From Stercorarius parasiticus (Eukaryota; Chordata; Aves; Charadriiformes; Stercorariidae), in contig VWZL01004631.1 in assembly GCA_013396915.1 (NCBI GenBank), positions 331,738 to 395,737 on the forward strand: 64,000 nucleotides of DNA, given 5' to 3'. Under the pieces are notes generated by a model. It saw nothing but the letters and a program-made list of their open reading frames with translations. It was not told the DNA's origin and did not search any database. Both the position numbers and the translations under genes were made by a program. Below, in pieces: positions 26,301-38,187 of the stretch (positions within the stretch are counted from its first letter, which is position 1; every line of letters starts with the position of its first letter).

Positions 26301-29300
26301 CAGATAGGAAGGTGACATAGCCCAGCAGAGTAAACAGTGGAGAACATACCACTGTTTACCTCCAAATACTAAATCCACTGGTCTTAAACTGCTTCCTCTT
26401 CAAGTATTAGCTTTCACTGTGTTTGACTAAGGTCTTGATGCTGTTTATTTCCCTGGCTGATTTCTTAGTAAATTACAGACTCAGTGAGGCCAGACTGAAG
26501 AACAAAGCTTCATTTATTGAAGATAGTAGTCATGTCTTGGAAAAGTAACTAGGCATTATTTAGTCAGTGCGGAGGTTTTGTTTTAGGTAGATGGTCTTAA
26601 CCATTTTGATGTGGCTTCTAACAAGTGTTACTGTCTGAACTAGTTCATACATACAAGATCTACAGAAGCTTAGTAGCATGCATACAGTCTACTTACTTAC
26701 CTGTACAACTCTCTCAAACATGTGAGCCAAGGGGAGATAGGACATGGTGATATCTGAACTTGTACAATCAACTATGTTCTAGAAGGGAAAGAAATAGAAG
26801 TAGGTTAGCACTCCCTATGCCTGCTTGAGTTACTCTTACGTAGAAAGTGAATAAAGTTTGGATCAATTTGAGTACTTTGAAATAGACACTTCAAATGACT
26901 GAAACAACTCAGGCTCATCCATCACCTCTTCAAAGTTTACAGCTGTAACTCAGCCATGCTACATCAGGATTAGTTTTGTGTTTTGGCAAGGCTTGAACTA
27001 GGGTAGTTTAGTACTCCTGGCATTTAGGACTGACTCATTCTAGAATAACTTCTGTATAGATGTTCAAGGCTAAACTGAGTTTCTTGCAATACTGTTGTCC
27101 CATTGAAATATGGGTTTGCTGCGAGTGAATGGTTTGCAGAAAATGCCCACATTAAAGCTAGTTTATGACTGAGTAACATAGCCAGAGATCACCATTAGCA
27201 GAAGCTTACCTCTGTGCATCTAAGGAAGGCAGCAGCATTTGCAACAACATTTTGATGTGTCAGCATGGCTCCTTTAGGGTTACCTGTGGAGAGATCGAGC
27301 AAAGTCAGCTGTGGCTCTGACTGCTTCGGCTGACAGTTTGCCATGCCTTGTTTGGCTCAGTTTGAACTATCTTGGTATTAGGCTCAATCATAGCATGCAT
27401 TATCTTAAGAGATCACAAATATGCCTTATCTTGCATGCTTTCAGCTATGGATATTATATAAAGGAAACATCTACTGAAACAGCAGAGTAATTAGGAGTAT
27501 CATAGAGAATGCTGAAACAGGATGTTTCTCTAGCCCCTGTGGATCAGAATACAGACAGTTAAACAACCAATCTTTTTAACATTAAGACCCTGTATTTTTC
27601 ATAGGATAAGACAACATGAATTTGGCTATTCTTCCCCTCCATCTCTAAGAGATATTAGTGCACTTGACTTGTAGTGACAATGTCCCAAGTTAAACTGCAG
27701 TAGTGGTGTGACGCTGCTCTAATTTACTGTCTTTCTTTATGTTGTTAGCATTTCCTCTTTTGTGCTAGAAAGCAATTTTTTTTTCAGCGCAGGGAGATTG
27801 TTTTAATGGTAATTTTCTCTTACCTGTGGTTCCACTGGTAAAACACACGATGCAAAGGTCTTCAGGCTTAGGAGGCTAGAGGGAAAAAGCCACATAAGGT
27901 CAACAGATTAAGGATTATGTTGCTAATCAGTATTTATATACACTTCCTAAAGGGGGATGAACCAGGAATTCTGTTTGGAAACAGCAAGACGAGATTAAAA
28001 AAAAAAAACAAACAACCCTGCCAGCCTTCTCTACTAGCAGGATGGCAAGAGGTCTTTTCAGAGACTAGTTTTGCAAGCTTATAACTGTTCCACAAACATA
28101 CTTACAACTGGTTCTCTGATGTTGTTTCTTCCCAGCTCCTGCGTTAGAGAGAAAACACATCTTAACAATTGCAATAGAAAGATGTGCAACAACAGTAAAT
28201 GAATAGGTAATTGCATTTCAAATGCAACCCTTGTTTTTACTTTGCCTCTTGATACTCTGTCTCAGAGACCCATGTTGATCTTCCCGAATTTAGTGCACAC
28301 AACTTGGAAAAGCTTCCTGGGGTTGTGGGAAGCATGAATTTGAGTATGTAGAAAGTGATCAGAACTACTTAAGGAATCTGGAAGTCCTGAGTGGAGATAC
28401 CTCATTTTATTTGATGTAGGCCATATCTCTTATACTCTACACTTCTGCATTGTATCTGGACAGTTAAGCCTAGTATTGGGGTGCCAAAGCAGCCAGTAAT
28501 TTGCACTTACAGTTTCAATTAGACTCAATTGCCAGCTTAGAAGCCTGATAAATCCTGTTACAACTGCACCATGAATTAAGCTAAGGAAGTCTTCAATTTA
28601 ATGCATACTGACTGTCCACAACACATTGACACAACTTTAGTCAGTGGTTTGAACTCTACAAGTCCATTTGTCTAGCTATATCAAGTTTCAAAATGACTCA
28701 GGTACAGATGTGTAAACTGGATAATGCTTACATTAAAGTGTCATTGTTATCAGAGAAGGTCTAGATGTCTAGCTGGCAAGGTCAAGCAGAAGCCTTTCGT
28801 CACCTACCTCAACCTCCTGCAGTGCTAGAATTTCAATTCCCACTTCAGCTCCTCTGTCCTTGAGCTCTTTATCAAAGAGATCCATGAGAATGATAGTCTT
28901 CAGACCTGGGGTCTTTTCTTGCTCACAGTTCTCAAGCAAGATCTGTGCTTTCTCGGGCTTGTCACAGATCACTATGCTGATGTCAGCTACAGAAAAGAAG
29001 GTACATTTCAGAAGTCTATTTAGAAGACATGAGGCTAGTGAGTGACAGCACAGTAGCACATACGTTTAGAACACAGCATCGGTTTGTTCTAAAGCCATTT
29101 GCATTTGTTCATATGGTTTCAGTGGCTGGCTTACAATGCTAAGAAGGTTCCTCCTTCCACAGCCAACTGACAGGAAAACTTAATATTCTAGCTATAAAAA
29201 GTGAGGGCAGAAGCTGAGGAACTGAAGACAAATATGCTCCGTCACAGTCAAGATACACATTTAAACTTTTGGTATTGCCATAAAAGCTCAGAATTGTCCT

Positions 29301-32217
29301 CACTGATTGTTGAAGTTTAGCCATCTTCCTTAAATGCAAAGGCATTTAAATCTGTTCGAAAGAGGGAGCTAAGATTCTTGAATTAATGCCTCAGCTTCCC
29401 TGCATGTGCAAGAGTTTTATGCAATTACAAAAGCATTTCCCATTAAGTCAGTAGAGGAATTGGATTTGCCTGAACATGCTGGTTCCCCGTTAGCCTAGTT
29501 GAGTCACAGCTGTGTAGTCCCAAGGCAAGACTTGTTTGCAAGGTTCACCAGCATAACTGTTGAAGGGATTTTACTTGGCAAATCCTGTTTATGGGTTGGA
29601 TCCCAGACTGTTGTGACAGCAGTGGATACTTTTCCTCCTCCATTCCTCCCCTAAGACTGGGGGAAGAAAGTTTGAAGATCTACTCAAGCTTCCTCACCAG
29701 TTTCTTCCATGATGGCATGCTAGTTGTTGCTTCTGTAGAACAACAGGCCCTAACCAGATATGCCTAAATCTGTTTATCTTTACTCCTCCACTTTTGACTT
29801 AAAGTTGTAGGATGTAAAAGACACTCACGTAGTCTTAATTTGCATGCAAGCCTGTCTGCATTGCCTGATTGTTTGGCAGCGTGGGAGTTCAAGATTGCAA
29901 AACCTCAAATAGCAAATAGTTGAGCACTGATTGCAGAATGGTCCACAGGATCTAGCAGGTCTTCAGTGGACTTGCACTCAAGACATTCGGAGACATAGGA
30001 AGCCTACTGGCTTCTTCTAGGAATTCAACCATGTCCCCTGCAGAGGAGCTTCATTTACAGAAATTAAGTGTCTATAAAAGTGTAAGAGCAGTAACTACTC
30101 TGATTTTTGCATCAAATTCCCTTGAACTTCAGCCTTCTCAAAACAAAGCTTCTTAGAGAAATCATTATGAAATACTGGAAGTCAATATTTACCTTTGTTA
30201 ACAATATATACAATGGCCTCTGGCCCCAGAGTGTCATAGAGTGGAACAGCAACCATTGAGTAAGTGTAGCAGGCATACTCTGAAATGATCCACTGAAGAG
30301 AGAAAACACCAGAGCTAAGAAAAACTAGCAGCTTGCCAAGACAGGATTACCTACAGATTTCATACAGCTTCACTAGCCCATGCACACATTAGTAGTAGGG
30401 TTGTGTAAGGAGCACATCGATGAGATTCTTAGAGTAGTGAGGGTTCAAGAGCATTGTATTACATGCGTGGCATAGTATGTGCTCTGTCAGTAATAAGGGA
30501 ACTGGGAAGGGAAAAGCCAGCTGTGATTGTTCTTTGTGTGGCCTCAAGCTATTTAAATGCAGACCCTCCTCTCCCCAAGGTGTCAGAATATTCTGGGAAA
30601 GGATATTCAATTTGTTGCTTACCTCTGGCCTATTCTGAGCAAAAATGCCAATAAACTGGTTTGATGATGGTTTGCATCCTTTTTGCAGAAGCCCTGATCC
30701 CAGGTATTGAGCTCTGTCCAAAACCTGTAAGATAGTTTTCCCCCACTTTAGTGTTACAAGACAGTATCCCAAATTAAAATCATCCATCATGTATGATACT
30801 CACCTGTTGATATGTCAGCCACTGATAAGGTTGTTTGGGTTTTCTGTAGCCTAAACAGTTGCCATTTCCTAATGGAAGAGTTCAGAAAAGCACTTGTAAA
30901 GCTCAGTACTGAAGCTGCATAGCACTTTAATGCAACACTTGTAAGCAGGAAATATTTTCAGTCAGACATCCAGCTAACTGCATGTGAGCTTGAAAGAGCT
31001 TGCAAGCTATCCTGTATTTCCATGCATGGGACCCCTGAAGTCACATAGGCACAAATTCATACCTGTTTTAAGCAGGCAGTGATTTTACACTAAAATCTAC
31101 ATCATAAGATAAAGAAGTGTTTCCCCCAACCCCCTCTGATGCTTACTATCTTCACTGAACTCTACCACCTTAAGCTTCTGATATTTGTTCCTGCCCAGTC
31201 TGCCAACTAAGACTACTTCTAAATCAATGGAGAAAAAAAAAAATATGGTCACTTGTCACTGCACCCCACAGAAGGCTGGGAAAGCTTTTGCTAGCCGGAA
31301 TTATTACTACAGGCAAGAGGCAAGGCAAAAGAGCTTGGAATAGTTTTATTTACTTGTGATAGACAAGTACTAACTAGCCGATACAAAGCTTACCAGAAGC
31401 GTGCAGTCCTCTCTGGAAAACTTCATACAAGGTTTTACCGTCTTCAAAGTAGTAAGAAAGCAAGTTATTATCTGTCAAGAGTGCACCTCTTCTGGCTCCT
31501 CCCTAGGAACAGAACATAGTTATGAAACAGTGCAGAACAGATGCAGTGTCATTTATTCCCCAGCCGTTTTCCCAGCACCCCGTTTAAAGCATTTCAATAG
31601 CATTGCATTGGTAGGAAAGTCTCATTTTCCTTCCCGATTTTGATCTACTCAGTTATATGCAGAGGAATTTTCTAGATGGCCTAGGTTAATATTCATTTAC
31701 AGGTTATTAGAGAGACCTTGACTGAGTGCTACAACTTGTCTAGTTACATGAAGTCTAGCATCATAGCCTAGCACCAGCCTCAAAGCTGATGCAAAGCATT
31801 AAGATACAGAAAAAAGTCAGTGAGAGCGAAGGCCATCTGGTAAAAAGCCCACCTAACCCTGTTGGCAAGAGCTGCTGTTTCTTCCTTTTAGTGTCTTAAG
31901 ATTTCTCTTCTCCCCACCATACTCTTGAGTTGTACACCTGGGAGAGAAAGCTGTGTATATCAGATAGGAGAGTTTCCACTGATACCCAGAGTCAGAATGG
32001 ATCAGTATTCAGATTAAGCTTCTCAAAAATAGTCCATGCCCACAAGCAGAGTAAGTATTACCTCAACCCCTATTGACTGCTTGTTCAAGTCAACAGGAGG
32101 CAGAACGGGTTTTGGCCTGCTTATCACCCACAGGAAGATGCCAACTCCAAATACAATAAGACTAATCAATGCTGGTGTTGGAAGCGGTGAGAACAAGACT
32201 TGAAGTATCCAGATCAT
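20314..32217 (-). CDS. ACSL5: ACSL5 long-chain fatty-acid CoA ligase, 683 residues
   Basis: ACSL5 ligates long-chain fatty acids to CoA with ATP (via acyl-AMP) at ER and mitochondrial outer membranes, feeding lipid synthesis. Coding exons on the minus strand: 32062-32217, 31394-31502, 30804-30868, 30623-30724, 30193-30292, 28808-28986, 28106-28138, 27824-27875, 27210-27283, 26701-26778, 25597-25731, 24994-25128, 24824-24919, 24224-24296, 23233-23321, 23037-23153, 22447-22590, 21344-21445, 20901-20972 and 20314-20454. They total 2052 nt, which is 683 codons plus TAA, the length of human ACSL5. Every junction keeps phase with GT/AG borders. Landmarks: membrane anchor at residues ~5-32, P-loop TSGTTGNPKG at ~261, YGQTEC at ~443, [10 protein letters not shown] at ~518, and IDRKKN at ~538. 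ACSL1/ACSL6 are close paralogues, but the N terminus ([10 protein letters not shown]) and the ZDHHC6 neighbour indicate ACSL5. No stops or frameshifts are present. Confidence 0.97.
21745..22185 (+). mobile_element. CR1 LINE 3' end, antisense in ACSL5 intron
   Basis: This is a textbook avian CR1 tail. It has CACCTCTCCTATGAAGAAAG, then GAGAAGAGAAGGCTCGAGGG, the reverse-transcriptase tail reading [20 protein letters not shown] with LDDL-like end words, and AGGTCCCTTCCAACCCAAAC followed by TTCTATGATTCT, the octamer-repeat end of CR1. It is 5'-truncated to about 440 bases as is usual. It lies in the ACSL5 intron between exons 22447-22590 and 21344-21445, opposite to transcription. It supports an avian (or other sauropsid) host. 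Confidence 0.93.
22447..24296 (-). CDS. ACSL5: ACSL5 adenylate and fatty-acyl-CoA signature exons
   Basis: Exon 24224-24296 carries [16 protein letters not shown], the aromatic/acidic motif that contacts the acyl-adenylate. Exon 23037-23153 carries [14 protein letters not shown] and exon 22447-22590 carries [20 protein letters not shown]. Together they make the 25-residue fatty-acyl-CoA synthetase signature that defines long-chain specificity and the domain hinge. All key residues are intact. Confidence 0.95.
27210..27875 (-). CDS. ACSL5: ACSL5 ATP-binding P-loop exons
   Basis: Exon 27824-27875 reads [18 protein letters not shown], splitting the last Gly codon. Exon 27210-27283 continues [20 protein letters not shown]. 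Together they form the AMP-binding signature TSGTTGNPKG of the ANL superfamily, which holds the ATP phosphates. The tiny exon before them (28106-28138, 33 nt, [11 protein letters not shown]) matches the family's 11-codon microexon in length. Confidence 0.95.
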
Positions 32218-32247
32218 TGTGCTGGGTCAGTGGAGCCAGATTTGAAC
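32062..32247 (-). CDS. ACSL5: ACSL5 exon with start codon and membrane anchor
   Basis: The acceptor TGTTTGTTTCAG (minus strand) ends at 32248 and the coding start ATG is at 32217-32215 after 30 nt of 5' UTR. The exon reads [20 protein letters not shown], then a hydrophobic run to [21 protein letters not shown], ending in phase 0 at a GTAATA donor. The hydrophobic segment at residues ~5-32 is the N-terminal membrane anchor typical of ACSL1/5/6. Human ACSL5 starts at the equivalent methionine in its 683-residue isoform, which supports this start. Confidence 0.93.
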
Positions 32248-35200
32248 CTGAAACAAACAGGAGGTTTAGCAGACATGAGTTAGAAGCACTCACCACCTGT
32301 AAACTATGGTTACTTATGTAGTTTGTTAAGCAATACTACAAATCATTTCAGCAGTTTGCCCCTGAAGAATGTTGGTACAATAATGAAGCATGCTTATGCA
32401 ATGCTTTAAGCCTCTTAAGAGATCTCAAGTCACCTGTCCCCATAAATGTTAATCCATGCTGCATCCACCTCCACAAAAAGCTGAAGTCTAATGAAGTCAT
32501 ACAAGGAACAGCTGTCAGTTCTTTCTATTCAAGAGTAAAAATCTGCCTGGGGAAGGCCAGTGTGCGATTCTCTAACTTAAGTATAACCAAAAAATACTTA
32601 CAGTTCAGTGATGTGAGTAGTGGTAGTAAGAAAATTCGGTATTTTATCTGTCCAATAGGAGGAGGCATTGCTAAAATATGAGGGGTATGCTAAATTACAT
32701 GTAGGTGTAACAAACACGTCAAAGTCTGCAGACCAAGCAGTATCTTCACTATCAGCTGCTCTTACTGGAAAGTGGGGTCTATGCTGGGCAAGTATTTCAG
32801 ATACTGACAGTGTGTTCAGCATGAGATGCAGCACAAGTCAAAACTGTGAAAGTTAGTTTCCACTTGGAAATGGTGACCTGGAAGTGAATGTGTGCAATGG
32901 AAGTCTAGCTGGGAAATACAGCAGTAGTTCTGGCTGCTCGCATCCTCCAGAGCCTCTTCCTTCAAGAGCAGGGAAGCAAAAACTGAGAAAGCAGGATTTC
33001 TTATAAGAAAAACATTTTTTTTTCCAGCCAGCAGTAGGAGAATAGAGTTATATGCAAGCTACTGAAGATACCACATGCCTGCATAACTGTACCAGTTTTA
33101 GTGGTTGAAGTGTGCTCTCATGTGCTCATTTTAATAGTAATTTTAAGACAAATTCCTAGAAACCAGGAAGGATTGGATGCCTGTAGGGTGTCATGGTAGA
33201 GGTAATAAACAGAACTGGGGATCACGTCTACAGCACAAAGTCCTCTAGTAAAACTTGTTAACACTGATTAGTATTAACAGTGCCTAATCAGGCAGATCAG
33301 TGCAATTGTCACAAATAGCTACTGTCTGTTACATGGATTTACTTGACAGAAAATTAATAGAGAACACTTGTCTGACCTTTTTGTGGCAAAGGCCAGAAAA
33401 CCCACTAACCCCAAACGCTCCATGCAGCAGTAGATAAGTCACTGAAAAGCTTTAAATTAGGGTACTCTAATTTCCTCACTGACTCAACACACAAGGCAGT
33501 TTGTGCCAAGACATCTAGGAAGATGGGATATCAGGCCCTGAAGGATAATGATGCTTGTAGCAAAGAACTCAAAGTCCAGGGAGAACACATGATCAAGTGT
33601 GAGAAAAGCCTGAAGATGATTAAATGCAGCAAAGCTTTTGCCTTCAGATTCTGAATTGATTCCACAAATGTCTTGCATAGAGAAGAGAGTCCAGACAGTA
33701 GTCCAATCCCAGTGTAACCTAACCAGCATGCCTACAGTTAGTCAAGGATGATTTTCAGTTATAAACCAAATGGATTTTTAATTTAAAGAAAGACCTGTTG
33801 ACAGGTTTATCTCTAAAGCCTGGGAAGTATTGTATGCTCGTTTGCTTCTAGGTCAGATTTGGGGGGTTTTTTAGCCCACTTGGAATACTGAATGAGCCTA
33901 TACATGCGAGAGTCATACCTAACATCCTTTAAAGCCACAGAAGTTAGTGTCGTGTTAAAAAAGCACAAATACCTACATCTTGTTTACAATACACAAAAAA
34001 ATGCTTTTCATATCTGAAAGACTATTTTCAATTCCCCTACTTCATGAATAGAATAGCGACAGCACTTTGGTTTTACTTTCCAACTGTGTTTCCTCAGATG
34101 GGCTTTAGTCACTCCCATCACCATACATAGGGTGTGTTATTCAAGCTGTGGCAAGAGACCGTCAGCAAATCTGTCTCAATTCCCAGCACTGGGGCAGTCA
34201 TTTCCTGTGCCTAGAACTTCTACTGTAACTACTTGTCTAATCCAAGTCACTGCTAATTCATCACCTCTGGTATCCTCCAAAAGCCACTTAATCCTGCTTC
34301 CCTCAAAGCAGAGGAGCCAGCAGGGAGGACAGGAGCCTGTTTACTTGACAGAGTTTTCTGTCCATGGGAAGAGAACAGCTCTACCCTAGATCTGTGCTAT
34401 GGAGCAGCTACAACCAGAGCTTAACTCACAAATTCAAATGCCCTATCCTATGCATACATAGCACCTGAGTGAAAACTCAACTCAGTGCAGCATGAGACAA
34501 AGCCAGGGCATTTTTGACAGAAACCAGCTTCCACTGCAGGGTAAGGCTGAACACCAGCTGCTTTCTTAAGCGTACAAGGAGCTGGACTGCTCAAAACCCC
34601 TGAGTTTTGAAGGGCTCAACTCCCAGTGACCAGAAAGATCCAAAATGCACAGGATGTCTCAAACCACCTGTTTAGTCTTCTTGTGCAATAAGATGGTAGA
34701 CAGTTAACATGTACTTAGGTTGTCCGGCCTGATCAATGGTCAGGGATAAGATGCACTAGGCTCTAGAGTGTCAAGGCTTAGTTTTTATCTGAAGAGATTA
34801 CAGTGATACCATTTAGAGCCCTGGGTTGCGGAGTACATGTTCTCATTTCCACTGCACCCCACCACGCACACCCCTCTACAGCAATTCCTTTACTAGCTAG
34901 AATGAGTGAAACAGTTATTCTCTATTCTCTCCAAGTCAGGAGATTCTCTCCACTGGAAAGTGACTGAGCTTTGTGCCTCCAAACACATAAGGATGAAGAA
35001 AGAAATCAGTGTCCTCTCCGTCACAGAAGTTCTTTACCAACAGCAAAGCAACCTTTGGTACTTGCAGAATTTCAGAAGCAATAGTCATGCACGGCCTGGG
35101 AGAATGCTTCCTAGAACTATATTCTTTGACTCAAGTTCACCTAAGAAATAGTTTGCATGTACTTTTGAGGTGATCATGAGAACTTGTTGATCAGCATTAG

Positions 35201-36596
35201 TACGATAACATTGACTCTTTCCAAGCAGGAAGAGTAGAGTACAACCAACTACACTGAGGTGACTAATCACTTAGTTAACCACCAGTAGCTCACTCTTTAC
35301 AGTTGCTTACACAGTGCAGCTCTTGCCTGGTGTCCTGCAGATGTGAGCCACTGTGCCAGTTCTTACTCCTTGGAAGCATTATATCCCATCTTCCTCCAGC
35401 TGCAGCAAGGAGAAGTCTTGTGTTCTGCAGGGTTTAGGAACATCTAACTTTTAGCATCCAGAGAGAAGCTAAAGCGCAAAAGCTCAGCAGTGACTGCTGA
35501 ACAGAGCCACATAAAAACCACAAAGCAAAATCCACAGTAGCTTGCATTAAGCCTAAGGTACATTTCAGTTAAGCTTTGCTTTCAGAGTACCTCTTATGAA
35601 AGCCGGAGCCAAACAGCTCAAGTACCCTTTGATCTTGCCTGAGAAGCACTCTGCTGGGGGGTGGGAAAGAACAAGGCATCGGTAACTTAGTTTCAGGAAG
35701 TTTAGTGTTCTGTGGTTTCAGACTACACATTACAGGCTATTTCTGAGCCTTGCTGATGAAACCTATTGAACTCAGACTTTCAGTATACTTAAACAGAAAG
35801 GCCATTTTTAATAAAGAGTTTTACTGTATGTGATATTACTGTCCCTCTATCAGGAGGGTGACAACACCATGACACTGCTTAGTAAAAGAAGTCATTTTGT
35901 CAGATACATTGAAAAGCCAGGCTTTCACATATTTTTTAACATGAAGTTTTCTCCTTGAAAGCTACCTACTCAGAAAGATAGAATATGTTCAACTAGCCCT
36001 TTGAAGTTCTGAAAACATCAAGAATATTTAGAATAATGTGTTCTGTTACTTTTTTTCTGATTAGATAATACAAGATCACATTCTTCCAAGACATACATAT
36101 GACATTACATTAATAGGAAATTATCTCTAGACATAGAATAAGCATGGTTTAAAGAGCTAGAACTAAAGCTGAACTTGAAAATTTGCACAGAACTCCCTGA
36201 AGAACTAGAACATCGTCGTTAAACACCTTACATAGCCACACAAAGAGGAGACAGCACTAAAAACTTCTAGATACTAGTGTCTTTTATTACTACGTATTAT
36301 TACAACACTTACATTATGATGAGCAAAGAGCAAACATGTATCTGAACTTAACTCAGCTTAAGTTCATCAGTTAACATCTAACTGCTAGCTCAGAGATTTC
36401 CTAGCAGGCTCCTGATAAACTCATTATCTGGAGCCCTACAGCCAATCACTTCCACATAGGTTATAGTAAAGCCCACATGAGTAACAGCAAGCAAGCCCAT
36501 TAGCAGTAACACAAATAAAAGTAGAACTTCATTACTTATACAGAAAATATTTCAGACAAAATACAGAAATGAGAACTAGTAATCAAAAACACCTAC

Positions 36597-36700
36597 CATT
36601 TTGAAGATGGAGTGGGGAGCCAGCCTCTTTTCCTTAAGTAAAGCAGAGCCTTAACAGCACAGTACCAAACCACCACCAGTTAGGTAACACTCATCTTAAA
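36597..36700 (-). other. ACSL5: Candidate ACSL5 5' UTR exon 1
   Basis: On the minus strand the sequence CCATCTTCAAAATG is followed by a strong donor GTAGGT (36596-36591). A TATTTAAA box sits about 130 bases upstream (36727-36734), so a start near 36700 is plausible. Nothing similar is better placed between here and the first coding exon. The upper boundary is a guess from the TATA distance. If spliced to the acceptor at 32248, the terminal ATG opens a short upstream frame. Confidence 0.45.
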
Positions 36701-36726
36701 AACTACAGCTACTTCCCTCTCCCTGG

Positions 36727-36734
36727 TTTAAATA
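36727..36734 (-). promoter_or_regulatory. TATA-like box of ACSL5
   Basis: The minus strand reads TATTTAAA here, roughly 30 bases from a plausible start at ~36700. The surrounding DNA is not a CpG island, so a TATA-type tissue-regulated promoter would fit. This is motif and position only. Confidence 0.35.
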
Positions 36735-38155
36735 AATCAGCAAGCAGAAAAGCATGCTGGGAAGGAAGCTTCTAAAAGGAAGGAGCTTGCATGGGGAAAC
36801 TGAAGTAGCTTAGAGAAGGGAAAAAAAAAACACCCCAACAACATGGAGGAGGTTGTTGAGGAAAAGAGTTTGAAGTTTACATATTTCTGAAGAGCTAGAT
36901 GAAAAGTATACCAAGACCTTTCGATTTGATATTTAGAGTTTACTCTTTATAATCTTTTTACTGTTTTTTTTTCTGTGTATAAAGGTGTTCTCTCAATAAT
37001 AGTACTTTTCTCTCTTTAGCTACATGCACGTTAAGCTGAGCAGAGCTTTGCAGCCTGTAATACTGACAAAATGCTTTGAGTACAGTATTTCTTGTATGCT
37101 GCTGTAGCATACTTGCTGGTGGGCTAGATCCCCGCTTCTGGTTTGGTTTATTTGTTTTTGGTGGGGTTTTGTTTCGTTTTTTTTCCCTAAAAAGCTACCT
37201 AATTCTTTCTGCTGTGGTATAGACTTGTATATGTGCAATTATCTGTACAAGGTAACAACGCATCACATTTCAAACTTCAGTTTTGTTTCCTGCTATGACA
37301 GGGATATTCTTTATGGTTTTATAGTTGCATTTCTTTGTTTAAAAGTTTATAGCTTCTGCTGTTTTCTCTTTTTCTCTCTGATGCTTGTCTAACGTAACTA
37401 GAATTTTGCAGCATGTTTGGAGGGGTGGGAAGACAGTAGCTTCACCTATCTCTCTTCTTTAGTGCCTTAACCTGAGACTTTGGAGTTATTTTTCCACTTA
37501 ACAGTTTGCCCATCTGAAGGTTTTTCTATGCTGCATGATTTCAAAATAATCTGGTTAGCTAGACTAACTATTGCTGGGATGGATAACATTGCGTGTCCTT
37601 GCATCCAAAATACATTTGGTCCCGGACCTCGGCTTGCTAAAACACATAGCTTCTACTAATTGCAGTTATGTTTTTATTGCTGCTGTAAATTTTATGCTAG
37701 TCAGGTAAAGCTAACTTACACTGTAATTGTGGCATTATTTAGCAATGGAGATACACTTTTAGGGAAGCTGAGGCTTAATTCACTGATTTTGCTGTAAGCT
37801 TTACATGAAGATGAAAAAGAAACAGCTTGTTCTGCATGAAATTACTCTGCCTTTGTCTTTGCCTACCCAGACCTGTTCCTGCGGCATTTAAGTGAGGCTG
37901 TGAGCTTTGGCTTTAATCGTGCCAGTCAGGGTGCACTTATGCTTAGAGAAAGGCAATGCCCCTTACAGAGAAGGGAAAGAAGGCCAGGCTCCCAGCCCAG
38001 GCAGCTCTGAGTGCCTCTCTGGGGATTTTCCCCCTTCAGATACCTGGCCTCAGGCTGTTATTTTTCCAGGAGGAAGGGAAAAAGCAGTGAATTTGCCCTG
38101 CCTATGATCAGCTGTTGGGTAGCAATGCGTTGTGTATCTCAGATGCACTGACTCT

Positions 38156-38187
38156 GGCTGTGGGCACGAGAGAACGTGCCCACAGCC
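38156..38187. repeat. Perfect 13-bp inverted repeat
   Basis: GGCTGTGGGCACG at 38156-38168 pairs exactly with CGTGCCCACAGCC at 38175-38187 around the 6-base loop AGAGAA. Nothing nearby suggests a transposon end or a coding origin. Confidence 0.9.
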
